Shown here: positions 39,103 through 49,658 of the stretch, in pieces
Numbering within the stretch: position 1 is the first letter of the stretch
Layout of the letters: each line of letters opens with the position of its first letter
Assembly: GCF_032854445.1 (NCBI RefSeq)
Contig: NC_088300.1
Coordinates: 23,663,608-23,727,607, forward strand
Length of the DNA stretch: 64,000 nt
Origin: Liolophura sinensis
Lineage: Eukaryota > Mollusca > Polyplacophora > Chitonida > Chitonidae
Direction: 5' to 3'
Made by a program: the position numbers and the translations under genes
Notes under the pieces: model-generated
Told to the model about the DNA's origin: nothing
Databases searched by the model: none
What the model saw: the letters and a program-made list of their open reading frames with translations, nothing else

Positions 39103-42100
39103 CTAAGGCGTTATGTTTTTACACGAGCAGAAGCTTGGAATATCGAAGGGCTCAAATAACATGGGGAGGATGGAAGTATCGGTTGGCAGGGGATCTTTCC
39201 AGACTAACAAGTAGATGATTCGTGTTTCCGGCACACACACCCCACTGCAGCTCTGCTCCGCCACGGGTCTGCAGCAGGAAAGAAGACATTGGTAATACCA
39301 CTGACAAGTTTTCAAATTAACAGCTCTGTTGCCTCTCCTGTACAATATATAACACGGTGAGAGGTGAAGAGATATTTGTTTAGTTTCAGAAATAAATCAA
39401 ATCAAAATATGGAAGACTCGTTTTATAATTTGTACTGAAGTTAAAACATTCCATCATTCACAACAGCCAGATTCATCTATATCGAAGTCATATCGAGGAC
39501 ATTCTAAGTCATATCTAAGTCATAACTAAAGCATTCCAGCTTCACAATTTCAAGAATCATTTCTAACCAGACTAATAAATCGCTCGCCATGCAAAGAAAA
39601 ATATCTATAAAACAACGCTGATTGCATCTAAAAATTGTCAGTGATTTGAGGAAGAACTACATTCCGAGTAACAAAACAGATTTCTAAGTCCATGCGCAGA
39701 AATACAAGCAGGTCAAATGTAAATAGAAGACACGTATCTCTTTTGTACTTGCGTTTGAGCAAATATGTTTATATTATTACATTCTTAGTTTTTTTTTGGC
39801 TTTGCAAGTAAAAATAACATTACGTCTTCCCTCCCCCCCAACGAGCTCCACATTATCCATAAATATAGTCTTGGGAGTTTTCAGTTGCTTTCAGCTCATT
39901 TCAAACTTTGTTTTGGCTTTGCTAGATTAGGTTTAAAGCGAGTTTCGGTAATACACTGTTGTCCCTGGATGCGCATGTAAATACTGTTAATGTTTATTTC
40001 AAGGCAAAGAAAAACACTGCAATGAAGTATATATCAGATGTAAGGTCATTAAAACACTGTCCACATAAATATATGTAGTTCGATTTTACAATTTTTTGAG
40101 AATTTTCCCAGTAAGATGCCATCAGTGGTCTATTGGGACACAGAGGTTATTAGTGACGTCACATCCATATCTTTTGTTTGAAATCGCTCGCTTCAAGGTC
40201 TGTATAATCACTTTGAATAATGAAATAGTGGGACATGTGTGTTAAGTGTGAAAAATCCAGTATGACGTCTATATCTGATCTGGTCTCTACGTGGTCAGAA
40301 AACGGCCATCGTAGATTCCAAAGATGCGAATACTGCATGTAAATGTTTTCTTTCCCTTTTTTGATAGGTAACTATCAAACCTACTGAACTACATCCGAAG
40401 GGCAAGGGATTTATCAGTTAGAGTGAGTACAACGATTTTAATTATAAACTACACGAACATTATAAAATAGCCATAGTCTTCTGCAGATTGAAGTGTTAGA
40501 CATCAAACAGTGTATTTCAGTTAGCATTTGTAATATTTATTTATTTATTTATTTGATTGGTGTTTAACGCCGTACTCAAGAATATTTCACTTATACGACG
40601 GCGGCCAGCATTATGGTGGGTGGAAACCGGGCACAGCCCGGGGGGAACCCACGACCACCCGCAGGTTGCTGACAGACCTTCCCACTTACGGCCGGAGAGG
40701 AAGGCAGCATGAGCTGGACTTGAACTCACAGCGACCGCATTGGTGCATTTGTGATAAAATATTGTTATATTGCTGTATAGCTCAGGAAAAGTATTACACA
40801 CAGACCTTTGTAAATTAAGTGTTGAAAGAGACAGGTTTTAAATAAACTAAGATAAATTAGATTTAAGATAAACTTCTGTCACACTTACACACAGTATCCC
40901 TTGTTAATATACTGGTAAATTCCTTCGGTCTCAAAATGGACGATGTCTCTTAACTGTAGAAAAGAGTTCAGCATTTGCGAAGGCGCCGCTTCCAATGTAC
41001 TCAAGCTAGAATATGAATGAATGAATGAATGATTAGGGTGTCATGTCAAATTGGCAGCAAGAACATGTTATAACAAGGAACCATTTTGTGACTTAAGTCA
41101 AAATTTAAACAAAAATACGATCTTAAAGCTTATTTTGGGGGTTTTAGGAATTAAAATGTTGTCCCCTTAATCAATGTTATCTGAATATGTCCAAAAGTCA
41201 AGTTCCAGTACCAAAAACTAAGCATCGTAGAGAGTGGTTAAAATTTTGAACTTAAGAACTTTTTGGGAATAGGTCCCTTTTATGCCATGTGTTGAACCAT
41301 TTAATATAAGAATCATAACATTCAAGGAACGTAAAAGGACACAGAATGCTTTAGAATCAGCTCAGAAGAGCAAAAAACATTTAAAATTCGATGAGCACGT
41401 TAAAATATAGTTTGCATACAATATCCTAATATAGTTTAAATATATTTGAAATATTTGACCAGAGCATTGCTAGCTACGCTGTCAAATAATTAGAATGTAT
41501 AGTAAACTGTGACCTTAGCAGAGCATCGACAAAGTCAACTCATCAACCAAGACATGTTTTATGCCATATGGAGCGCCATACGCTACACTCAGGGGGAAGG
41601 CATGCCCTCACCAAGCAAAAACTTATGTCATAGACGAAAAGGGCTAATTGTTTTGAACGGGCCTACAAGTGACAGTTCTTGGCTAGCCACATTTGCGCCA
41701 AACTCCCCCAAAACTCCCCAAACTGTAAACAAGCTTCTCCTAACCCATGAATACACAGACATCTAACATGGAAAATACATTTCCTTATAACAAGTAAGCT
41801 CGATGTTAAGACTGACAGAAATGAGATAGAAAAAACAGCCTTCCTGATTTATTTTCGAAACAAATGAAAGATGTTCAAGCCGCAATGGAAACATTTCAAT
41901 AAAAATTAATTACTCTCGCCTCTGAAAGATATCTACGCCATAATTTTCCTGACCACAGTTCTTCGTCTACTCTACTCTCTCAATAAAGAAACACGAAGGT
42001 TGCGCACGTTGGTCACCAGATGATAAGATGTAGGTCCAAATGTGGCCAGATGGCATCCCTGAACGAACATTTGTTCATTATTTTATTATTACTGAAATTC

Positions 42101-43120
42101 TGGCTGTGTCATTCTCAAACTAACCCCAAAAATCGAGGTCTATTATACATGTATTAATTATCCTAATTTGAACTAAAGTATTGAAGAACTTAACTCGTGA
42201 GTGCATGAGTGCTTGGGGTTTAACGTCGTACGACGACAATTTTTCTGTCATATGACGACGAAGGAATCCTTAGGGTGTGTATGTGATGTGCCTCCTTGTT
42301 GCAAGACGGATTTCCACCGCTCTTTTATCTAGTGCTGCTTCACTAAGACGAATTACCGAAGGCAAGTAAGCCGCCCCCACACTGATACGGGTTAACCAGT
42401 TGTTGCACTATCCCCTTCAAGTTACAACTTCCTCTTTAGGTGTGACGCGACCCAGCATTGATCCAGGATTTACCACTCATACTATCTGGGCCGGTGAACT
42501 TACCTCGTTTGTTTCACTTCAGCCTGCTGGGGTTAAGTTATAAGTCGAATCCAAATACATACAGATTAATTATTGGATTATCCCTTGTTTTTTTTGTTGT
42601 TGTTTTTTTTTTTTTTTTGTCTTTGTTTTCTTATTAAAAATGATATCATTCAGTATATTTGCCGTTACCTAGGACAGCAGATATTTCCGTCGTGATCCTG
42701 ATCTGTTGACCTCCCAACCCGATTTTTCGGTCCCCCTTTTGCTTTTTGGCGGGAATTTTCCAGTTCGTTGGCTGCCTGCTGCGTGTAAAACATTCCTCCG
42801 TATAGCGTGAGGATCATCTGCTTTGTCTCCTCGTCCACCTTCACCCTGCGGCTTTTCTTCACACCTCTTCCAGCGGATGGGCTTTGACATTCACTAACCT
42901 GTAGCTTTAGCGCTTTTTCCGATTTCCTGACTTGACATGTCTCTGTCTTCAGTCCAGTAACGGTGGACTCTATCAGACGATTCTTAACCAGCTCCTTCGA
43001 TTCAATGGACGCGGGAATATCTGTTGTCATTCGTCTTTCTAGTCCTTGAGTTTTTCCTTGAGCACAACCGTAAAGCAGAATCAAGCAGATTTCAACGCTG
43101 ATGAGAATTGAAAAATTCAT
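39103..43120 (-). CDS. Secreted neurotrophin/Spaetzle-type cystine-knot ligand precursor, three coding exons
   Basis: Complement of 42669-43120, 40889-41005 and 39103-39268; 244 residues. ATG at 43120 directly follows an acceptor (TATATTTGTAG), so a 5' untranslated exon lies upstream. Residues 1-22 (MNFSILISVEICLILLYGCA...) are a signal peptide; a basic propeptide follows with RR at 29-30 and KKSRR at 88-92, possible convertase sites. Exon 1 ends CCT AG|GTAACG; exon 2 (after CATATTCTAG) supplies C to make Ser151 and ends TGT GT|GTAAGT; exon 3 (after TTCCTGCTGCAG) supplies A to make Val190. All phases match. Domain Cys: 148, 149, 189, 197, 201, 237, 239. CSGVC (197-201) is the CxGxC knot motif and CSC (237-239) the closing CxC. 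The spacing C-x39-C-x7-C-x3-C-x35-C-x-C and QYINKGYC / FDIPSFCSC resemble neurotrophins and Spaetzle. Noggin/Trunk-type ligands are an alternative. It probably acts as an extracellular dimeric signal; the receptor is unknown. Confidence 0.75.
40535..40744 (-). repeat. SINE-A copy in intron 2 of the ligand gene
   Basis: 5'-truncated at CTCACAGCGACCGCATTGGT. Flanks GCATTTGTAAT (40524-40534) and GCATTTGTGAT (40745-40755) form an 11-bp target duplication with one mismatch. It is in the sense orientation relative to the gene. A - strand reading frame through it is not a gene. Confidence 0.92.
41006..42197. other. Intron 1 of the ligand gene, non-repeat part
   Basis: No further exon is needed, since exon 1 joins exon 2 in phase. 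An 85-codon + strand frame at 41509-41766 has no recognisable product. Confidence 0.5.
42198..42495 (-). repeat. SINE-B copy in intron 1 of the ligand gene
   Basis: Reverse of the element at 13733: tail GTGAGTGCATGAGTGCTTGG, body GTCATATGACGACGAAGGAA and the head ending in CTATCTGGGCCGGT. Flanks GAACTTAACTCG (42186-42197) and GAACTTACCTCG (42496-42507) are a 12-bp target duplication with one mismatch. Confidence 0.92.
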
Positions 43121-43658
43121 CTACAAATATAAAATTTCACTGCCACCTAAGTAACGCATTCATATATCATCAAACTTTGAGTCTGTATCAGGCTATATGC
43201 AACTATTTACTACAAAAAGCTATTTTAAAATGCGAGAAAACTGTGACTGTGTACAAGACCATAACTGACATCAAAAATCAACGCTACTTGCAAGAGATTT
43301 TTATGCCAAAACTTAATCAACATTAATGTAATGAGGACATTTAAGACAATTTTCATACGCACAGTCTCTCTGTACGAGGTATGACGGAAACCCTTGCAGT
43401 ACCATGCGCTACCGTCATGTACCGCCTAGCACCACAGAGTGCTCTATACAACAGCGTAAGCACCATATTGCATAACCTAGTACCAATTTTTCCTTATTAA
43501 ATTCTTCAAGTACTGCATAAACTCGTTGAATAAACCTCTTTACTATTTGAACAATATACACTTTAGTCACATCTCTCTATACGTTTGGACTCTGTACATG
43601 TAGAAAGTGATATCTATGTCCACATTTGGTAAAAACCTCTTTCGATCTTCACGCTCAT

Positions 43659-44270
43659 GTACAAAGCCATAACTGTACAGGACCATAGCTGTACAAGACA
43701 ATAACTGCACAAGACCATAACTGTACAAGGTCACAGCTGTACAAGGCCATAACTGTACAAGACAATAACTGTACAAGACCATAACTATACAAGGTAACAG
43801 CTGTACAAGACCATATCGGTACAAGACCATAACTGTACAAGGTCACAACTGTACAAGGCCATAAGTGTAAAAGGCCATAACTGTACAAGGTTACAACTGT
43901 ACAAGGTCACAACTGTACAAGGCCATAAGTGTAAAAGGCCATAACTGTACAAGGTCATAACTGTACAGGACCATTACTGTACAAGATCATAACTGTACAA
44001 GCTCACAGCTGTACAAGACCATAACTGTACAAGACCATAACTGTACAAGACCATAACTGTACAAGGTTACAACTGTACAAGACTATAACTGTAAAGACCA
44101 TAACTGTACAAGACCATAACTGTACAAGGCCATAACTCTACAAGACCATAACTGTACAAGACCATAACTGTACAAGGTCATAACTGTACAAGACCATAAC
44201 TGTACAAGGCCATAACTGTACAAGACCATAACTGTACAAGGCCATAACTGTACAAGGTCACAACCATGTA
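43659..44270. repeat. Minisatellite, 16-bp unit, about 38 copies
   Basis: Unit ACAAGACCATAACTGT with ACAAGGCCATAACTGT and ACAAGGTCACAACTGT variants. It lies just upstream of the ligand gene's first coding exon, probably in a 5' intron. Long frames of Leu/Tyr/Cys-Val repeats on the - strand are artefacts. Confidence 0.95.
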
Positions 44271-46659
44271 AAACTATAATTTTATAGGGCGATAACTGTA
44301 AAATATAGATATATATATATATCTGTCAACAATGTGAAAACGGTGAAAACAATATTAGCCATGAATAATACGGTTTTCAATATAATCAAATAAATAAATA
44401 AATAACAGAATTATTCGATCACACATGATGTGATATAATTACCTTCAAACCAGTTAATTTAAAAACTGCCTATTACCTTGCGAATAAAACGTATTATTCA
44501 CTCTTTATGTAGCTGGAAAGTTGGTTATTTTTGTCCTCTTGTATGTTCTAGTAATACGATCTTCCATCGTGGTGTCCAACAAAGACAAATGCAGGTAACA
44601 AATTGTTGACGCAATTGAGTAGGCCTACATAATGTTTACCACTTTAAAGACATAAATGTTTTTAGAATCAATCAATAATCCACTGTATCAACACCGACTG
44701 GTATTATTCCGCTTACATATCGGGCCGCCGTCGCCATCAAAGCAAAAATCAAAAATAGAAAACCCTGGTTTTATGGAGAATACCGATTCTTCATGCTAAT
44801 AGGTCGCAATCAGCTGTCATGAACTTATCGCATCAAATCACAACATTACGTTTATGTTTAAACGATATTTTGACAAAGGTTTTAACCTGACTCTGAATGT
44901 GCATATATAGTTGACCTCTATCACTTGTCACCTATATTCGCCAATGTGTAAAACCAGTCACAATCGCTACCAAGTTTACCATTTCTCATTGACACGTAAA
45001 CACCACAACCCCCACACATTGGCATGTTGGAGTTCCATATTATGGTCAGCAAATGCAGTTAGAGTACTCTTTCTAATTCATTATGTTAAATTCCACAAGC
45101 ATGGGTTCGACACCAAGGATCCATTACCTCGGCTGACGTCAGAACTGTTCAAAAACAAGTTGCATGCTGGACAATGGGCGCGAAGAGTTTTACAGTGGCT
45201 ACATCACGACGTGGTTAAAGCCATAGCCTACTCTACTGTCTACGCGAAGACTACACGGTTTTTATTGCAGAATATTCCCAACTTCCAACTCAACTCTCAT
45301 TCTGCCGTGAGATCATATACCAGGGATAAAATAAAATAATAGGGATAAGATAAAATACAATTTTTATGGCTATATTATTCCAAAAGAATTTTAAAACTGA
45401 CAATGTCAGAAAGAGATAAAAAGTGAAGCCAAAAGCCATATAGGTAACAGGTGTCTGGACTCCGCCCAATATCCAGCATTCCTTTACAGTTTTTTAATAA
45501 TTATGACGTCCACTGAGGTAATGAGTTCTTGCTTTTGAAACCAAGGTTATGGAGTTAACATTATAATCAGTAAAAGGACTTTTAACTTGCCTTGTCATTA
45601 TAATAATATAAAAGTTCAACAAATCAATGTAGAGAGCTTTGGTGTTGCTTGTGGTGTTACATATCACTAATAAAGGCAACTTTGGTAGCGATTATCACTG
45701 ATTTTACAGAGAAGCTGAATATAGGGCACAAGTGAAAAGAAACAGAATATAGGACAGTATGAAACGCGTAGGTATTTCGCAATTTACGCTTTGTTTACGC
45801 CCTCTCCTCTCCTTTCCGCTGTCTGACCCTGCCTGGTATAAGATCATTATTTATGTCATGACCGTTTAGGGTGATAAAAACAAACACGAACAGCCCCGGA
45901 GACACACTGTTATCATTAATTTTAAGATTGATAATTTGATACAACGTGAAATCTCGTCTTGTGGCTTTAATATATAATTAAAGAACATACAGCACAGGGA
46001 CTTAAAGCAGAACATCGACGGTAGTGTGATAGCTGGCAAATGGTCACGGAAGCTTATAACAAACACCAACTAAAGGCTTGGTTATGCCATGTACACACCA
46101 GCTATCAACCTGGGTGAATAAAATAGTTGTGCAATCGTAAAGAAACATGACAGTTTCATGTCCTCAAATCAGGCAAAAAAAGCCCCACCATTTTTGTCAC
46201 GATAGATTCTGTTTGTATTACTACACAAAATCCACGACTGAACATGCATCGTCATAGCAGTACACGTAGGGAAAATGCATCACAGATAAAACAAAAGAAG
46301 ATAATGCAAAGTTTTAGTACATATGTTTGGTTAGAGTTAAAGAAACATCTAGTTTCACAAGTGTGCCAACAAGGGTTTTGTGCGTTGGTGTGTGCAGCAA
46401 TGATGAGCTGCACGTACGGTAATACGTCGTATAAGATCATATGGTCCATTCAGGTTTGTATAGCACAGATTATCAACAACAATAGTTAGCATGAAAGAGA
46501 GATACCTGAGTGGTAGTTAATTGTGAGATGACTCCATAGTAGGCTGCTCTGTGATGCGTAGCATTATCATTTTTATGACGTTATTCAAACTCTGTTTTTC
46601 AGAAATAACGGAAAAGTTCACATCAAGAGTGAAAGTTGAACTTTGTAATGAACACTTAC
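44271..46659. other. No supported gene
   Basis: A 142-codon + strand frame at 44911-45339 has no recognisable domain. 45968-46050 resembles the dispersed repeat at 21380-21465. Confidence 0.45.
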
Positions 46660-46689
46660 CTTTACGCAGGACCACTTGACCCTCATACA
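46660..46689 (-). other. Possible 30-nt 5' exon of the ligand gene (weak)
   Basis: On the - strand a pyrimidine-rich acceptor (CTTTTTCATATAATCAG) and a strong donor (AAAG|GTAAGT) bracket exactly 30 nt. Spliced to the coding exon at 43120, an ATG inside it would be in frame with the signal peptide. Both sites are seen; that they are used is inferred. Confidence 0.2.
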
Positions 46690-47294
46690 CTGATTATATG
46701 AAAAAGCAGGAAAGGCTAAAAACTGAGAGCTAAAAACCTGAGGCTAGTTTTTGCATGACAAAATTCTACGCACGTCTAGCTCGCATACATAATTGAGGTA
46801 GTATTTTGCAGAAAAGTTCTGCTACACTGAGCATGTTCGCCTTTATCGTGCCAGTTTTTTTTTTTTTTTTTTGCACATCCCCTTTCGGTAAAAAGTCGGC
46901 CTGCTGCGAAGGTGTCCCATTTGTTTTAGGCATGTAATTTCTCCCCCATCTTGCCATCGGCAGGGTTTTAAGGATCATAGCCAATGAATTCCATATCATT
47001 CGACAATTTGACTGTAATAAAGCATGAACAATTGGATTCAATATCATTCTACAGTTTTCTATCTAAACTTGCTGACATTTAAAAAAAAACAGGCTATAAT
47101 GTATCTTAACCTTATATCATTAGATAAAACATCCAGAAAACAGCCGACTTAAGGGAATACATGAAGTCATTTGCTGTTGACCCTCACGTACGCTTGTGTC
47201 TCAGACCCATCGCTACTTTGCTAGGTGTGGGCTAAACTTGTAAGACATAATAGATATAACAATTTTTGTCACAGATTGACATCCTGTCAGATAT

Positions 47295-47536
47295 TTATTT
47301 ATTTGATTGGTGTTTTACGCCGTACTCAAGAATATTTCACTTATACCACGGCGGCCAGCATTATGGTGGGTGGAATCCGGGCACAGCCCGGGGGATACCC
47401 ACGACCATCCGCAGGTTGCAGGTTGACAAATCAAGTCAGCATGAGTTGGACTTCAACTCACAGCGACCGCATTGGTGAGAGGCTCCTGGGTCATTACGCT
47501 GCGCTAACGCGCTAACCGACTGAGCCACGGAGGTCC
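47295..47536 (-). repeat. SINE-A, near full length, perfect target duplication
   Basis: Runs from the TATTTATTTGATTGG tail to the head CGACTGAGCCACGGAGG, with a small deletion near the AAGTCAGCATGAG block. CCTGTCAGATAT is duplicated at 47283-47294 and 47537-47548. Confidence 0.95.
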
Positions 47537-48439
47537 CCTGTCAGATATGAGGGAGATATCAGACTCTATGGTGGAAGATAAAACTGTCTATACCATGCTC
47601 CAAGAAGGAATGCCACCGATCTGCAAATCTGAATTCACACATTCTATACCTGCCTGTAACCACCACAAGCTCTATCCACTTTCACCTTCACACCACGCCC
47701 ATTCTTTGGAAGAGAAATTTGACAATAGGGAAGCTTTGGGTTCGAAATCTTTCTATCATTAAGGGTAAAAACACTTAAAAAAAGTTCTACCATAACACGT
47801 GAACTGTCAAAAAGGTGAGACAATTACTTTCTATCACTTTTACTCTTACATGGGCGTCTGAAAAAATGTTTCCCAATAGGAAAGAGGTGGCATTTGTGTC
47901 TGTGGAACATGGAGATTAATCACATCAACAAAATTGCCTAACAGTTTTGACAAGTCACTTGCTAGTACATTTTTTACCTTAAAAGACAAAAGAGATAAAA
48001 ATCGAATCGTTATCAGTTCTGTTTGATTTCAATCTGCTCATGGATTAATTATATACGAAGCACACTGAACCTTGAAAGATGAAACAATACAGGATAAGTA
48101 TGTCGATATTCAAAGTAAATTATACAAAATTGGCTCTAATTAGACATATTTCTAATGAGCACTATATAGGTGGAAATGGAATGATGTTAATAATGCAACT
48201 CTAGCTTGAGCGACATGACGTTGATCACAATTGTTAATTAGAATGCCGCATATTTTAATTTTCCATGTCCACAAAGTAAGGCTGGGAAAATTAAAATTGA
48301 AAATGTAATTATGATATTATGTGCAATTAAAATACTAAGAATACAGAATAGAAGAATAAAAGAGTAAAAAATGAAATATCACATTCCCCTTGTGGTCGAA
48401 ATACGTATCAGCGCGTGATGAAATCCATACAAACCCAGA

Positions 48440-48720
48440 AATCGTGGTTAATGAAGTTACATTTGCTTCTATGGGTAATTGCTGCAGGCACTGAAGTATC
48501 ATGCTTAAGGCACCAGACATGACACCCCTACCAGTCACATTATACTGACACCAGGCCAACCAGTCCTGTTTCCTTGGTCTTACCTCTCAGTGCTGGGCGC
48601 CAAGCGAGGCAACACAAGTACTATATTTAAAAGTTCTTTGGTTGACCCGACCCGGGTTTGATCCCATGTCCCCGGACCTTCGAGGAGAACGCTCTACCCA
48701 TTAGGCTAAACGAAGCAATC
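48440..48720 (-). repeat. tRNA-headed SINE remnant (SINE-B relative)
   Basis: Contains GGCACCAGACATGACACCCC, CAGTCACATTATACTGACAC and, at the head, CCGGGTTTGATCCCATGTCC followed by GAGAACGCTCTACCCATTAG, a reversed tRNA A/B-box pair. 51230-51420 and 32430-32640 carry the same central block. Confidence 0.7.
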
Positions 48721-49588
48721 CAATTAAATTTAAATTTCCGGTCAATGTTAGCCTCTTCAATATTTAGATAAATGAACCCTTTTAATTAACTGTTATCTAG
48801 GGATGATACAAAATATGCAAGTGAGGAAGTGTAATCATTAATAGCTCTCAGATCCGTTATCATGTCACATATATATGACCTCATACACGTATGGCGTTTT
48901 ATATGTATGGGGTAGAATATTCATGCGGTCAAAAATGACATAATAATGCGGTTTTTCATGTAAAACATCTCATACCCCATCATGGGCAATGGGATCGTGC
49001 GCTTTGTATTTATATTTCTGCTCTTCGGGCAGCCACCTGAATACGTGACAATAGGTGACAGGCAGCGGTGAACCAAGGCAAGGCATGTTCGTGTTGGTAT
49101 GCATAAAACACCTCCGTATAAAGTGTGAATTTTTAGCCAGTCATATTGGCGATGTTAATCTGGTTAAAATGACCCGGTTAAAAACTTTTTGCAAAAGGTT
49201 TTCCTTCTAGTTTATCAGTTGTTAATCTCTCAGCCTTTACAGCTGAAAAGAAATACCCGAGTATGGAGTCTGAAAAACCGTGTGAAGCGCAGAGTGTAGA
49301 TGTGGCATGTGGTAAAACATGAAGCCGGGTCGTCATGCATTGCCTTAGGAATCAAGCTGGTGTACTTGTGATTTGGATAACGTTACAAATAAATGGGTAG
49401 CTCCCACACTGACCGAAAACTACCCTAAAACAACTGCATTAAATATCTGTTTGAAAAAAAGCTTGAAGTTCACATGTGGATCAATGCACTACTTCTCTGA
49501 TGAGCTTGACGAGAAATATGGCAGCCGTGTATAATTATTATTGTGAAAGCTCTGATGAAGGAGTAAAATACTGCATGCGCATGGTACA

Positions 49589-49595
49589 TATAAAT
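49589..49595 (+). promoter_or_regulatory. TATA box for the possible secreted-peptide gene
   Basis: TATAAAT lies 64 bp before the ATG at 49659; a start site about 30 bp downstream (near 49620) would leave a 40-nt leader. Confidence 0.35.
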
Positions 49596-49658
49596 ATACT
49601 TAGACTTTGATTCCCAGAAAATAATTACTAGTAAGATAATTTCAGGGGATTCATCGAG

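Noticed and set aside
43567-43888. Long - strand frames of Leu/Tyr/Cys/Val repeats
   Set aside because: Translation of the 16-bp minisatellite.
44911-45339. 142-codon + strand frame
   Set aside because: Longest unexplained frame, but composition is noise-like and there is no domain, start context or splice logic.
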